64,000 bases of DNA from NCBI GenBank assembly GCA_963752495.1, contig CAVVYJ010000002.1, positions 124,001 to 188,000 of the forward strand, written 5' to 3'. The notes beneath the pieces were generated by a model. It saw nothing but the letters and a program-made list of their open reading frames with translations. It had not been told where the DNA came from and ran no database searches. This document shows, in pieces, positions 49,843 to 60,060 of the stretch; the stretch's first letter is position 1, and the number at the start of each line of letters is the position of its first letter. The DNA is from CAVVYJ01 sp963752495 (lineage in GTDB: Bacteria; Pseudomonadota; Gammaproteobacteria; Burkholderiales; Methylophilaceae). Position numbers and translations under genes: made by a program.

Positions 49843-51088
49843 TTGAAAATAGCCATTATCGGTAGCGGCATTGCGGGCAATACGATTGCCTACCATTTGC
49901 ATAAAAAGCATGAAATCACCGTGTTCGAAGTCGCAAGGTATATCGGCGGCCATACGCATACGCACAATATCCGGCATGAAGGTCAGAATATTACGGTAGA
50001 TACCGGATTTATTGTGTTCAATGATCGTACCTACCCAAATTTTATTGCATTGCTGAAGGAACTTAATGTGGCATGGCGCCCAAGCAGCATGAGCTTCAGT
50101 GTGCGTTGCGAGGAAACTGGCCTAGAATATAACGGTACAAGTATCAACAGTCTTTTCGCGCAGCGATGAATCTATTGCGGCCATCATTTCATAAAATGAT
50201 TCAGGATATTTTGCGTTTCAATAAAAGTTCACTGGAGTTATTAGACAACAGAGTGAGATCAGACTCGGTGATTATCTAAAACAAGGTGGCTACAGTAAGC
50301 AGTTTATCGACTATTACATCATCCCGATGGGGTCTGCAATTTGGTCAACAGATGCCAAGCAGATGCTGGATTTTCCTGCGCGCTTTTTTGTACGCTTCTT
50401 TCCACAACCACGGCATGCTACCGATTGATGACCGTCCACAGTGGAGCACTATTGTCGGCGGCTCCGCAAGTTATGTAAAAGCGCTCACCGGACCGTTTAG
50501 TAAATCCATACGCTTGAATAGCCCGGTTGAAAGCGTACGCCGCCTTAAAGGTTCAGTGCGTATAAAACCAAAACATGGCACGAAGAAGATTCGATTATGT
50601 GTTCTTTGCCTGCCATAGCGATCAGGCATTACGAATATTGACTGACCCTACGCTGGCTGAACTGAAGTACTTGGAGCAATTCCTTATCAAGCCAACACTA
50701 TTTTACTGCATCACGATCAATCGCTGATGCCTAGGAAGAAAATTGCCTGGGCAGCATGGAACTACCATGTCACCAATCCTGCATCGGAGCGTGTTGCCGT
50801 GACTTATAACATGAAATACTGCAGGGCATTAAATCACAAGAACCTCTATTGGTGACGCTGAACCATATTGATGACATAGATCCCAAGAAAATTATTAAAC
50901 GTATTGAGTACATGCATCCAGTTTACACATCAGAAGGCGTATCAGCGCAAAGCAGGCATGTAGAGATAAGCGGGGTCAATAGAACCGGATTCGCCGGCGC
51001 CTACTGGCGCAACGGCTTTCATGAAGATGGCGTAGTAAGCGCGCTGGAAGCAATTAAACATTTCGAGCATTATTTTAATGCTAACTAA
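49843..51088 (+). CDS. FAD/NAD(P)-binding amine-oxidase-like oxidoreductase (frameshifted)
   Basis: A flavoprotein of the amine-oxidase/phytoene-desaturase fold. The TTG start 49843 gives 'KIAIIGSGIAGNTIAYHLHK' (FAD-binding motif), then 'EVARYIGGHTHTHN' and 'VDTGFIVFNDRTYPNFIALL'. Broken frames in the middle show 'PSRCWIFLRAF'-like shifted text and a readable 'DRPQWSTIVGGSASYVKAL'. The last piece ends 'SGVNRTGFAGAYWRNGFHED'. There are at least four indels; corrected length is about 415 residues. This protein family is the usual neighbour of DUF1365 and CFA synthase in ECF/ChrR-controlled lipid clusters and in furan-fatty-acid pathways. Confidence 0.8.
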
Positions 51089-51848
51089 AAGTTCTATTTA
51101 TACTGGCTTGGTGTCTCATCAGCGCATGAGTCCTAAATCACATGGCTTTAGCTACAAAGTATTTATGATGTACCTTAATTTAGATGAACTGCCAATCTGT
51201 TTAAGGGTTTTAAGTTATGGTCATACGAGCAAAAGAATCTTGCCTGGTTTAACCGCGAAGACTATTACGGCAATCATGATACCCCGCTCAAGGAGTCTAT
51301 TCTGAGTCTTGTAGAGGATAAGACCGGTAAACGTCCGCAAGGCAATGTGTGCATGTTAACCAATATGCGATATTTCGGCCACTGCTTTAATCCAGTGACA
51401 TTTTATTATTGCTTCGAAAAAGATAGCGATAAGCTAGAGGCGATGGTAAGCCACATTACCAATACGCCGTGGAGTGAAGATTTTGCTTATGTGCATGAAT
51501 TTGAAAAAGCATTATCGAACTGCAAGCAAAATAGCGCTTCATTCAACTTTAAGAAGGAGTTTCATGTTTCACCATTTATGCCTATGGATATCCAATATAT
51601 TGGGCATTCAAAATGGAGAATAAAGACATCCTGATTCGCATGATGAATATCCAGAAAAAAGAACATATATTTAGTGCAACGATGACGCTGCACCAAATTG
51701 AAATCAGCGAGGCAGATTGAATAGATTATTGCTAATCTATCCATTTATGACCATGAAAGTAGTCTTAGGAATATATTGGAACGCATTGCTACTAAGGTTA
51801 AAGCGCGTTCCTTTCTATGCTCACCCAAAACTAACAGAGAAGCAGTAA
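51078..51848 (+). CDS. DUF1365 protein (frameshifted)
   Basis: A DUF1365 family protein of about 257 corrected residues. It starts 'MLTKSSIYTGLVSHQRMSPK' with 'FSYKVFMMYLNLDEL', continues in another frame 'DKTGKRPQGNVCMLTNMRYF' and 'GHCFNPVTFYYCFEKDSDKL', 'FHVSPFMPMDIQY', and ends in a third frame 'YPFMTMKVVLGIYWNALLL' and 'KRVPFYAHPK'. Breaks lie near 51190, 51600 and 51715. It overlaps the FAD gene by 11 bases, and its stop shares a base with the next start (TAATG). The biochemical role is unknown; it is always linked to the FAD protein and CFA synthase. Confidence 0.8.
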
Positions 51849-53118
51849 TGACAATTCCTATAGCTCAGCAAGAGATGTTAACAAGTAGCTTGAAACAGAA
51901 AAGCCGTTCCAAATGGGTGGCTGGAATAGCAAAATCAAAGATACTGGAACATTTGAGTGAAATCAAGTCGGGAAGACTAACGCTAATAGAAGGCGAGGAT
52001 AAGCATATCTATGGCAGTAAGGTGCATGCACTGCATGCGGTAATTTATATACATGATTCGCGCTTCTACGGCGAGATTGCATTTGGCGGCAGTATCGGCG
52101 CTGGTGAAGCCTACATGCTGGGCTATTGGAGTGCAGACAATCTAACCAATGTGGTTCGCTTGATGTGTCTCAACCAGTCTGTATTGAAAAGCTGGAAGGC
52201 GGTTACCAGTGGTTAACAAAACCCATTATGAGAGTTCTGCACTGGCTGAACAGCAACACCACGGAAGGCAGCCGCAAAAATATCGCTGCACATTATGATC
52301 TTGGTAACGAGATGTTCAAGCTGTTTCTAGATCCAACCATGATGTATTCGAGTGCGATGTTAAACGAGAATACAAATACCTTGCAACAGGCATCAGAGCT
52401 AAAGCTTAAAACCATTTGCGATAAACTCGATCTCAAGCCTAGCGACCATGTGATCGAAATCGGCACTGGCTGGGGCGGTTTTTCGATTTATGCCGCAAAA
52501 AATTATGGCTGCAAGGTCACCACTACCACAATATCAGAGCAGCAGTACGTCTTGCAAAAGCACGCGTGGAGCTGCCGGATTGAGCAATAAAATAACGCTT
52601 TTATTAGACGATTATCGACACCTGCAAGGGCAATACGATAAGCTCGTTTCAATTGAGATGATCGAGGCAGTCGGCTACCAGTTCTACGATATCTATTTTT
52701 CAAAAGTGAGCTCTCTGCTCAAACCCGATGGTTTAGCACTGATTCAGGCCATAACTATTAGCTGATCAACGCTATGAGAGCGCCAGAAAATCAGTGGATT
52801 TCATTCAGCGTTATATTTTTCCGGGTTCATGTATACCATCAAATACGCAATGTTGAAAAGCATTACCAAAAGCACTGATTTGCGCTTGGTCGACCTTGAA
52901 GATATCGGCCCGCACTACGCAACAACACTTAGAATGTGGCGTGAAAATTTCTTTGCTAATATTCGAGCATGTGCGTAATTTAGGTTATTCGGAAGAATTT
53001 ATAAAAATGTGGGAATTCTATTTATGATTGTGAAGGCGGATTTGAGGAGCGCGCGTTGGGCGATGTACATTTATTATTAGCTAAACCTGAGAACAGAAGG
53101 TCTTCTTTAAATACTTAG
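51848..53118 (+). CDS. cfa: Cyclopropane-fatty-acyl-phospholipid synthase-like methyltransferase 2 (frameshifted)
   Basis: A full-length CFA-synthase-type enzyme, about 423 residues. It has an N-terminal lipid-binding part ('GSKVHALHAVIYIHDSRFYG', 'GEAYMLGYWSADNLTNVVRL'), then 'NIAAHYDLGNEMFKLFLDPT', 'MMYSSAML', the SAM site 'VIEIGTGWGGFSIYAAKNYG' and 'KLVSIEMIEAVGYQFYDIYF' with the catalytic Glu region. Breaks lie near 52200, 52550, 52765 and later; the end at 53118 reads 'GDVHLLLAKPENRRSS'. It would transfer a methylene or methyl group to unsaturated phospholipid chains. It is the last gene of the cassette, followed by a hairpin and the second att repeat. Confidence 0.85.
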
Positions 53119-53160
53119 CTGTTGTTGCAAAATATATTTGCAGGCTATGTAAAAATAAAA

Positions 53161-53180
53161 AGCTCACATTTCTGTGAGCT
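53161..53180. terminator. Hairpin after the lipid cassette
   Basis: A perfect eight-base stem AGCTCACA/TGTGAGCT with loop TTTC, 42 bases after the CFA synthase stop. The T-run is better on the minus strand (TTTTTATTTTT) than on the plus strand (CTTTAAAT), so it may act in both directions. Confidence 0.6.
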
Positions 53181-53190
53181 CTTTAAATAC

Positions 53191-53307
53191 TGGTGGCCGG
53201 GGCAAAATCGAACTGCCGACACGCGGATTTTCAACTGTAAAAATCATCATTTATATAGTGTTTTAGGCCCGCCCTCACTCGCCTACGCTCGCCAAGGCAT
53301 GTCAAAA
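53191..53307 (-). repeat. Proximal att repeat: 3' half of tRNA-Phe plus shared flank
   Basis: The second partial tRNA-Phe copy. It matches the intact tRNA at 59280 from the CCA end to the anticodon loop (one base lost from the G run, one substitution). It then diverges into the flank shared with 45022-45137, including TCATCATTTATATAGTGTTTT and a CGCCCTCACTCGC block. It separates the lipid cassette from the next island. Confidence 0.8.
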
Positions 53308-53396
53308 TTGTCACACACATATATATATAAATTTAGTATGTCATCAATTGGTAGTTAACAAATCCTCAGTGTTTGAGTGGTCTATTCTTCATATAG

Positions 53397-53435
53397 AAAT
53401 AAATTAAACCAGCATGTAGCCGGTTTAATTTATTT
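53397..53435 (-). terminator. Terminator of the DsrE-to-AhpD unit
   Basis: A 14-base AT-rich stem (AAATAAATTAAACC with GGTTTAATTTATTT) around an 11-base loop, 12 bases after the corrected DsrE stop on the minus strand. Apart from this, 53308-53446 shows nothing I can name. Confidence 0.6.
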
Positions 53436-53446
53436 ATCGTAGGGTA

Positions 53447-53805
53447 TTAAAAAGTTAGAATTTGAAAACCCGATTCAGTATATTGGCGATAACTCATAAA
53501 TAGACGCTATCTGCGAGTAATTTAATCGAATACTGTTTCATGGCTTCAGTTTGTCCAAACGCATTAGCACAGAATCCACAAGCACCATCAACTAAGCCCC
53601 TAACAGCTTCATATAATCCGTGGGCAGGATGATCTGCTTTCTCCAAACTGGTTGGCCATTTTGTTCCAGTACCTGTAAAAACAATGCGGACTTCGTCACC
53701 AGCCTTGTCGTACTCACCAGCAGCTGCTAGCGCGTTTACGACTCGACCTAAACCGTCGTTAGTATCAGTATCCGCTAAAATGATAATTGCAATTTTATTA
53801 CTCAT
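53447..53805 (-). CDS. DsrE-family protein (frameshifted end)
   Basis: A DsrE/DsrF-like small soluble protein. It begins 'SNKIAIIILADTDTNDGLGR' and 'VVNALAAAGEYDKAGDEVRI', and contains 'GACGFCANAFGQTEAMKQY' with a Cys-x2-Cys pair that could carry sulfur. A one-base shift near 53512 truncates it; the other frame ends 'YRQYTESGFQILTF' at 53447, the family's usual ending. Corrected length is about 119 residues. It is the last gene of the AhpD-reductase-GST unit. Confidence 0.8.
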
Positions 53806-53847
53806 GTTATTACTCCTTAAATTGATAAATAAAAATATACTCAGTGT

Positions 53848-54327
53848 TTATAGTCCTAAATCACTAAGACTAGGGTGGTCATCTGGACGCCTTCCTTGAG
53901 GCCAATGAAATTTACGCTTTGACGCTGTAATGGCTAAATCATTAATACAGGCAAATCGTTTTTGCATTAAGCCGTTTTCATCAAACTCCCAGTTTTCATT
54001 CCCGTAAGAACGAAACCAGTTGCCTGAATCATCATGCCATTCGTAGGCGAAACGTACTGCGATGCGATTGCCTTCAAATGCCCATAATTCTTTAATCAGT
54101 CTATAGTCGAGCTCTTTACCCCATTTTCTCGTTAAAAATTGGATGATTTCTTCACGACCATTTACGAATTCTGCACGGTTACGCCACACACTATTTTTTG
54201 TGTAGGCAAGTGCCACTTTTTCTGGGTTGCGGTTGTTCCAACCATCCTCAGCCATGCGAACTTTTTGGGCGGCAGTCTCAGCAGTAAATGGTGGAAAGGG
54301 TGGGCGTGTTTCAGTAGGTGTGTTCAT
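53848..54327 (-). CDS. DUF1348 (NTF2-like fold) protein (159 aa)
   Basis: A SnoaL/NTF2-fold protein of the DUF1348 family. Diagnostic text: 'PPFPPFTAETAAQKVRMAED', 'GWNNRNPEKVALAYT', 'NREEFV'-like 'RAEFVNGREEIIQFLTRKW', 'GNRIAVRFAYEWHDDSGNWF' and 'ENGLMQKRFACINDLAI'. Members are cytoplasmic and of unknown activity. The gene is intact and in a run of minus-strand genes. Confidence 0.85.
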   Translation of the reverse strand: MNTPTETRPPFPPFTAETAAQKVRMAEDGWNNRNPEKVALAYTKNSVWRNRAEFVNGREEIIQFLTRKWGKELDYRLIKELWAFEGNRIAVRFAYEWHDDSGNWFRSYGNENWEFDENGLMQKRFACINDLAITASKRKFHWPQGRRPDDHPSLSDLGL

Positions 54328-54375
54328 GCTAGTTTTCCTATATAAATAAATGTAATGATCGAGGTAAAAGTTATG

Positions 54376-54972
54376 TTAGATTCCAGGCATGCTGACATAT
54401 CCTGGCAACGCTTTGAATCTTGTTAACCAGGCAATTACAGAAGGGAAGCGCGATAAGATCAACTTTTCCTTCATGCGCAAGGGCGATATATGGATATAAG
54501 GCAACATCCGCAATCGTTGGTATATCCAATGCTATCCAATCATGATTAGATAGTTGCTCTTGCATGATGTTGAGCAATGCTTCTGTGAATTGCTAGCCTT
54601 TACTGGGTTGATTGGACGACCAAATTTATGATGTAGCCGCAAGGTATTTTGACCACGCGCCACTTCATTGGAGGCAGTAAAAAGCCAGGCAGTGATCTTT
54701 GCTAAAGTTCCAGAGTCTTTCGGCCACCAAGTTTCACCACCATAACGGTGTGCCAAGTAGATTAGAATGGCTTGGCTATCTCGAATGACAACGCCATCAT
54801 CATTAATCACTGGGAGCTGCCCCAGCGGGTTCATCGCAAGAAAATCTCTGGATTTATGTTCACGTGCGCTACCATTAACGATAATACTTTTGTAACTTAA
54901 TCCTAAAAAACTAAGCATCAGCCGGACTTTGTGACAGTTACCTGAGAGTGCAAATTCGTAGAGTTCAATCAT
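54376..54972 (-). CDS. Glutathione S-transferase family protein (frameshifted)
   Basis: A GST with a thioredoxin-like N-terminal domain: 'MIELYEFALSGNCHKVRLML', then 'NPLGQLPVINDDGVVIRDSQ' (cis-Pro and glutathione-binding Asp-Ser) and 'AILIYLAHRYGGETWWP'. The C-terminal helical domain is broken by shifts near 54600 and 54440, but 'IALDIPTIADVALYPYIALA' is readable. Corrected length is about 199 residues, with the end near 54376. It probably detoxifies an electrophile in the pathway of its neighbours. Confidence 0.85.
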
Positions 54973-54995
54973 GCTATTTTCCTTAAGTGTGTGTT

Positions 54996-56571
54996 TTATA
55001 AATCGAGCATTAATTTAGGTGAGTTTGCGCGAGAAACACAGATGCATATCTTCTTGCTTTGCGAGCGCTCACGCTCATTAAGAGCTGAATCAAAGTGTTG
55101 CGGTATACCTTCTAGCACTTTGACGGCGCAGGTGCCGCAATTGCCAACTTTGCAATCAGATAACGCTTTTACACCAGCCGCTTCTACCGCACTTAGTATG
55201 CTTTCATCGGGCTTAACCTCTATGGTCTTACCAGAACGGCGTAGCTCAACTTCTATAGTTTGTGCGAGACTGCTATTAGGGCTAGAAAAGCGCTCAAAAC
55301 GAATACGTGATTCTGAGATGCCAAGCAACAATGCGGTTTGCTGAACGCCATTAAGCAACCGTTCTGACCCACACACATAAAACACAGCATCATGTGCTAC
55401 ATCAGTCATTATTTTTTCAAGATTGACAGCATGTTGCGCTGTGACATGAACATTCAATTGCTCGTCAAATTCGCGTTGCAAATCTATCCACATAGGCCAT
55501 TTCCTTTAAGTGAACGCCCGATATAATGAAATTGAAATACACGCCCACTTTGTTTCAGTGTTCTTGCCATCGCTAAGATTGGGGTTATACCAATACCACC
55601 AGCAATTAGCACAACGGGGCTGTCATCACTTTGTAATTCAAAGTCATTCCTTGGCAGACCACATTGAAGTTGCATACCGAGTTGATAATGTTCGTGTATG
55701 AAGCGTGAGCCGCCTTTGCCTTCTGCCTCAAGTAACACAGCAATCTCATAGTAATTATTTTGGCTGGGGTCAGAATTAATAGAATAATTACGATTGCTTT
55801 CAAGGCCATCCGCGAGTATGACTGGCACACTTAAATGCGCCCCAGCAGCCACCTTAGGGAGCGCTTCCCCAAGAGGATGGCGTAACTGATAGGCGCGTAC
55901 CCTAGGGTCAGTTGCTGCACGCTAGTGATGGTCAGCGATAACTCGCCATCACCCAAAGATTGCATTTGCGATTGCGCTGAATTTTGCGCACGTAGCTGTT
56001 GATTTTCTTCTATCAGCGGCTTCAGCACCTCATCCATTTCAGCCTCTGTATAACGTGGAATAATATGCTGCGGGCAGTTCCATTCAACGGCTTCTACCTG
56101 AATCAAAATTCCGCGTTCTATACGTGCACGATAGGTAGATACTTCAAGACGTGAGATAAGTTCAGGTTCTTCATCTTGGTGGATTATCCTTGTTGTTCCC
56201 CATATTTTTAAGCGGCGACGATTGGGATAGTCCATCAAAATAATAGAAATACGTGGGTTAGCATTAAGGTTACCAACGCTTAAGTATTGACGATTACCTC
56301 TAAAATCAGCAAAGCCTATCGTGCGTGCATCTAGTACTTTTAGAAAACCTTGCGGACCGCCGCGGTGTTGCACATAAGGCCAGCCGTTTTCGGAAATCGT
56401 CGCTTGATAAAAGCTATCACGCACACTAATAAACTCAGCTTCAAATACACCTATTTCATTTTTAGGATCATCAGCAAGTTCAAAACCAAGGTTATTTTCA
56501 CGACTACCGTAACGTGTTTGAGCAGCTTTTACACTCTCAGTAAAACTAATGGTGGCAAATGCATTTGGCAT
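54996..56571 (-). CDS. PNPOx-like / flavin reductase / [2Fe-2S] ferredoxin fusion (frameshifted)
   Basis: One three-domain protein of about 525 residues. Residues about 30-190 are a pyridoxamine-phosphate-oxidase-like flavin barrel ('QATISENGWPYVQHRGGPQG', 'FADFRGNRQYLSVGNLNANP'). Next comes a ferredoxin-NADP-reductase-like FAD/NAD module ('RNYSINSDPSQNNYYEIAV', 'VVLIAGGIGITPILAMARTL'). Last is a plant-type ferredoxin with 'SDCKVGNCGTCAVKVLEG' and the fourth Cys in 'ICICVSRA'. Shifts near 55840 and 55490 divide it into three frames. It should feed electrons from NAD(P)H to an oxygenase or act on a flavin substrate. Confidence 0.82.
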
Positions 56572-56665
56572 AATGAACCCTTTTAGAAATGAATACTGTT
56601 TTTTACTAGTGAGATACTTAAACTTGCATGCGTTTATGCAAGTTTAAGTGGGATAAATTAAATTT

Positions 56666-57209
56666 TTAGGCTGCAATTTTTAAAACGACTTTTGGAAAGT
56701 CGATTTCTAACTGGCTAGCTTTACCTATCATATTGGTCAGTACATTCATACCAACATGGGTAATAATTTCTACAATTTCAGCGTCGCTATATCCCGCTGC
56801 ACGTGCTACTAAAAGCTGAGCGGTGGTCACATCACCAGTATGTTCAGCAATAGATTTTGCCAATGACTGCAACAGCTGCTTTTGCATCTTGACTTGAACC
56901 TGCACGATTTGCAGTGATTTCATCGCCAGTTAGACCAGCTTTGCGACCAATCGCAGTGTGTGCAGATAAACAATATTCACATGAGTTTTGTTGTGCTAAA
57001 GCCAAGGCGATACGTTCGCGTGTTTGTGGATCTAAGCTACCTTCGTTAGCTACTCCATGTAAACCTAAGAATGCACGCAATGCAGCGGGCGAATTGGCAA
57101 ATACTTTTAAAAAGTTGGGTACCATACCAAGTTGTGATTGAATAGCATCAAGCAATGCTTTTTGTTCTGTATTTGCAGTTTCATTTGTAATAACAGTAAT
57201 GCGGCTCAT
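56666..57209 (-). CDS. AhpD/carboxymuconolactone-decarboxylase-like protein (frameshifted)
   Basis: An AhpD-like helical protein with the redox pair and proton relay 'QQNSCEYCLSAHTAIGRKAG' (Cys-x2-Cys and His). It starts at ATG 57209 ('MSRITVITNETANTEQKALL') after GGAAA; the 57305 start is too early for the family. A one-base shift near 56880 divides it, and the C-terminal piece reads 'LAKSIAEHTGDVTTAQLLVA' and 'EIITHVGMNVLTNMIGKAS'. Corrected length is about 181 residues. It is the first gene of the minus-strand unit, divergent from the LysR regulator. Confidence 0.85.
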
Positions 57210-57370
57210 AATTAATTTCCTTTCAAGTTGTTTAAGATAAATTTTCATTTCGTTTGGTCTCAATTCATTTTTTAAGCTACCTAACGAGTGAGTGCATTCT
57301 TTCATCTTTCATTTATTAAAAGAATATGCAAAAATTACAATAAACTATTTCTAATTTTGGAATAATTGAT

Positions 57371-58276
57371 ATGGCTGTAGATAGACTCTTATTGATGACG
57401 GTGTTTGTAGCGGTGGCAGAAGAGGAAGGTTTTGCAGGCGCAGCTAGGCGCTTAGGCATGTCTCCACCTGCAGTAACTAGAGCGATTGCAACATTAGAGC
57501 AATATTTGGGGATTAAACTACTTAACCGTACAACACGTTATGTGCGTGTAACTGAACCAGGACAGCGTTACTTAGAAGATGCCAAGCGAGTAATTTCGGC
57601 GGCAGATGAAGCAGACGAGTCTGTTGTCGGGTTAAATGGTGAGCCACGTGGGCACATCGTCGTCACAGCTTCAGTGCTTTTTGGTCGTTTATACGTGATG
57701 TCAGGTATTGTCGATTACATGAAACGTTATGCGGGCATGGAAGTTTCTGCATTGTTTGTGGATCGTGTGGTAAATATGTTAGAAGAAGGGGTGGACGTTG
57801 CTATCCGTATTGGTGAACTGCCAGACTCAAGTTACAGAGCAATCAGAGTTGGGTCTGTACGTAGAGTGATGTGCGCTTCCCCTAAATATTTGGAGCAATA
57901 TGGCATGCCTCAATCTCCTGAAGAACTTACTCAACATCAAATCATTCTCGCTAGAGGACTTAACCCGTCACCTGAGTTTAAGTTTGTAAAAAATGACGCT
58001 CCCTTTTCGGTAAAAGTAAAACCTAGATTGATGGTGAGCGATAACGACTCTGCGATAGAAGCGGCTGTAGGTGGCTTAGGCATTACACGTTTGCTTTCTT
58101 ATCAAATCGCACCGCAATTAATCGATGGAAGCTTGAAAATTATTCTAAGTGAATTCGAAACCAAAGCTGTACCAGTGCACATAGTGCATAATGAGGGTAG
58201 ATATACCTCAGCAAAAATTAGAACTTTTGTGGATTTGATGGCCGAGCGATTGCGTGCCGAAACATCATTAAATTAG
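57371..58276 (+). CDS. LysR-family transcriptional regulator (301 aa)
   Basis: A LysR-type regulator. The winged helix is at the N-terminus: 'AVAEEEGFAGAARRLGMSPP', 'AVTRAIATLEQYLGIKLLNR' and 'TTRYVRVTEPGQRYL'. The effector domain follows with 'VDVAIRIGELPDSSYRAIRV'. It is transcribed away from the AhpD-GST unit with 161 bases between, so it probably controls that unit and perhaps the nitrilase downstream. The frame is intact. Confidence 0.93.
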   Translation: MAVDRLLLMTVFVAVAEEEGFAGAARRLGMSPPAVTRAIATLEQYLGIKLLNRTTRYVRVTEPGQRYLEDAKRVISAADEADESVVGLNGEPRGHIVVTASVLFGRLYVMSGIVDYMKRYAGMEVSALFVDRVVNMLEEGVDVAIRIGELPDSSYRAIRVGSVRRVMCASPKYLEQYGMPQSPEELTQHQIILARGLNPSPEFKFVKNDAPFSVKVKPRLMVSDNDSAIEAAVGGLGITRLLSYQIAPQLIDGSLKIILSEFETKAVPVHIVHNEGRYTSAKIRTFVDLMAERLRAETSLN

Positions 58277-58299
58277 CAAAATAACTGCGGAGAGCTACC

Positions 58300-59214
58300 A
58301 TGTCAAAAGTCGCTATCGTTCAACAAACCCCAGTCTTTTTAGATCGTAATAGTGCGATACAAAAAACAGTCTCCGCCATTAATGAAGCGGCAATTAATGG
58401 CGCGAAACTAATCGTATTTCCTGAAGCATTTATTGCAGGTTACCCAGCTTGGGTCTGGCGTTTAAGGCCAGGGACTGACCGCAATGCGCTGACTGAGCTA
58501 CATGCTAGGGCATCAAGTCAATCGATTAGTATGCAAAAGGATGATTTGCTCCCAGTGCGCCAAGCTGCGAAAGCACATCAAGTCACCGTTGTGTGTGGTA
58601 TTAATGAGAGAGATAGTGAGCTAAGTAGAACAACGCTTTATAACGCAGTGGTGACTATTGGGCCAGATGGTGAAGTGTTAAATAAACATAGAAAACTGAT
58701 GCCAACAAATGCTGAGCGAACATTCTGGGGACTTGGAGATTCTAGTGGCCTAAGGGTTGTAGATACTCCATGTGGAAGGATCGGTAGCCTTATTTGCTGG
58801 GAAAACTACATGCCACTATCAAGATACGCTTTGTATGAACAAGGTATTGATGTTTTCATCGCGCCTACATACGACAGTGGAGAAAATTGGATATGTTCCT
58901 TGAGGCATATCGCTCGCGAAGCCGGTTGTTGGGTGCTTGGTGCAGGAAACATTTTTCAGGCAAGCGATATCCCAGATGAGATTCCGTCAAAGAAAACGAT
59001 GTATCCAGACTCTGAAGAGTGGGTAAATCCTGGCGACTCAATTGTTATTGCGCCAGATGGAAGTATTATTGCTGGACCTCTGCATAAAGAACAAGGAATT
59101 TTGTATGCCAACATTGAGCTACAAGCTATTGTCACTGCAAGAAGGAGCCATGATGTTGTCGGACATTCAGCACGAAATGATATCTTTCAGCTCAATATAA
59201 ACTACAAAGGTTGA
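58300..59214 (+). CDS. Nitrilase-family hydrolase (304 aa)
   Basis: A carbon-nitrogen hydrolase of the nitrilase branch. The catalytic triad is visible: Glu in 'LIVFPEAFIAGYPAW', Lys in 'NKHRKLMPTNAERTFWG' and Cys in 'GSLICWENYMPLSRYAL'. Length matches arylaceto/aliphatic nitrilases or cyanide dihydratases. It follows the LysR gene by 23 bases, with GGAG before the ATG. It makes a carboxylic acid and ammonia from a nitrile, or an amide. The next feature is tRNA-Phe, so this gene is the last of the island. The frame is intact. Confidence 0.9.
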   Translation: MSKVAIVQQTPVFLDRNSAIQKTVSAINEAAINGAKLIVFPEAFIAGYPAWVWRLRPGTDRNALTELHARASSQSISMQKDDLLPVRQAAKAHQVTVVCGINERDSELSRTTLYNAVVTIGPDGEVLNKHRKLMPTNAERTFWGLGDSSGLRVVDTPCGRIGSLICWENYMPLSRYALYEQGIDVFIAPTYDSGENWICSLRHIAREAGCWVLGAGNIFQASDIPDEIPSKKTMYPDSEEWVNPGDSIVIAPDGSIIAGPLHKEQGILYANIELQAIVTARRSHDVVGHSARNDIFQLNINYKG

Positions 59215-59279
59215 ATTTTTGACTGAAGGCTCAGGGACTAAGCAATTTACTGTCACGTTTTTTGGCGTACTCGCAAATT

Positions 59280-59355
<76 letters not shown>

Positions 59356-59549
59356 ATGCGTTTAAACATGATTGCAAACCTCGGTAACGATTTGCAAGTC
59401 GCGCATTATATCAAATATTGTCCAGCTCGGCATAGAGATTGAGACTTAATCTTTGTAATGTAGTAAAAAAAGAAGAATTGCACTACTATGGTTGCGTAAT
59501 TTGGCGCGCGTTAAAACAAAAACAAACATTATTAATTGAGGAGAAGGAA

Positions 59550-60048
59550 ATGGGATTATTTTCATTTATAAAAGAAGCGGGTGAAAAATTATTTGGTGTT
59601 GGTGAAGCAAAGGCCTCAAGAGGTTGCTAAAAAAGACCCGACGCCTGTCAATGTAGATGCAGCTAATAAGGCAGCTGCAAACGCAATTGCGAATTATGTT
59701 GCCAAGATGAATTTAACTGCTGACGGGCTTACGATTGGGTTTGACGGCGCTTCGGGCACGGTAATTGTGCAAGGCATGGCGAAAGACCGAGAAACCAAAG
59801 AGAAGATTTTATTATGTTGTGGTAACGTAAAAGGTGTGGAGCATGTGCAGGATCAATTGGGCGTGATTGAGCCAGCCGAAGAGCCAGTGTTTTATACGGT
59901 GGTGAGCGGTGATACGTTGTCGAAGATTGCAAAAGCGCAATATGGCAACGCCAATGCCTATATGAAAATTTTTGAGGCAAACAAACCAATGTTAAGTCAT
60001 CCGGACAAAATCTACCCAGGTCAAGTGTTGCGCATTCCGCCCCAATAA
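59550..60048 (+). CDS. BON plus LysM domain protein, YgaU/LysM-like (frameshifted)
   Basis: Start ATG 59550 is preceded by GAGGAGAAGG. The first 24 residues ('MGLFSFIKEAGEKLFGVGEA') are in one frame; a one-base shift near 59612 moves the rest to another. A BON domain ('LTIGFDGASGTVIVQGMAKD', 'CGNVKGVEHVQDQLGV') is followed by a C-terminal LysM domain ('YTVVSGDTLSKIAKAQYGNA' and 'DKIYPGQVLRIPPQ'). E. coli YgaU has the same order. It is probably a cytoplasmic or envelope stress protein. Confidence 0.9.
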
Positions 60049-60060
60049 TTGGAGATTGCC

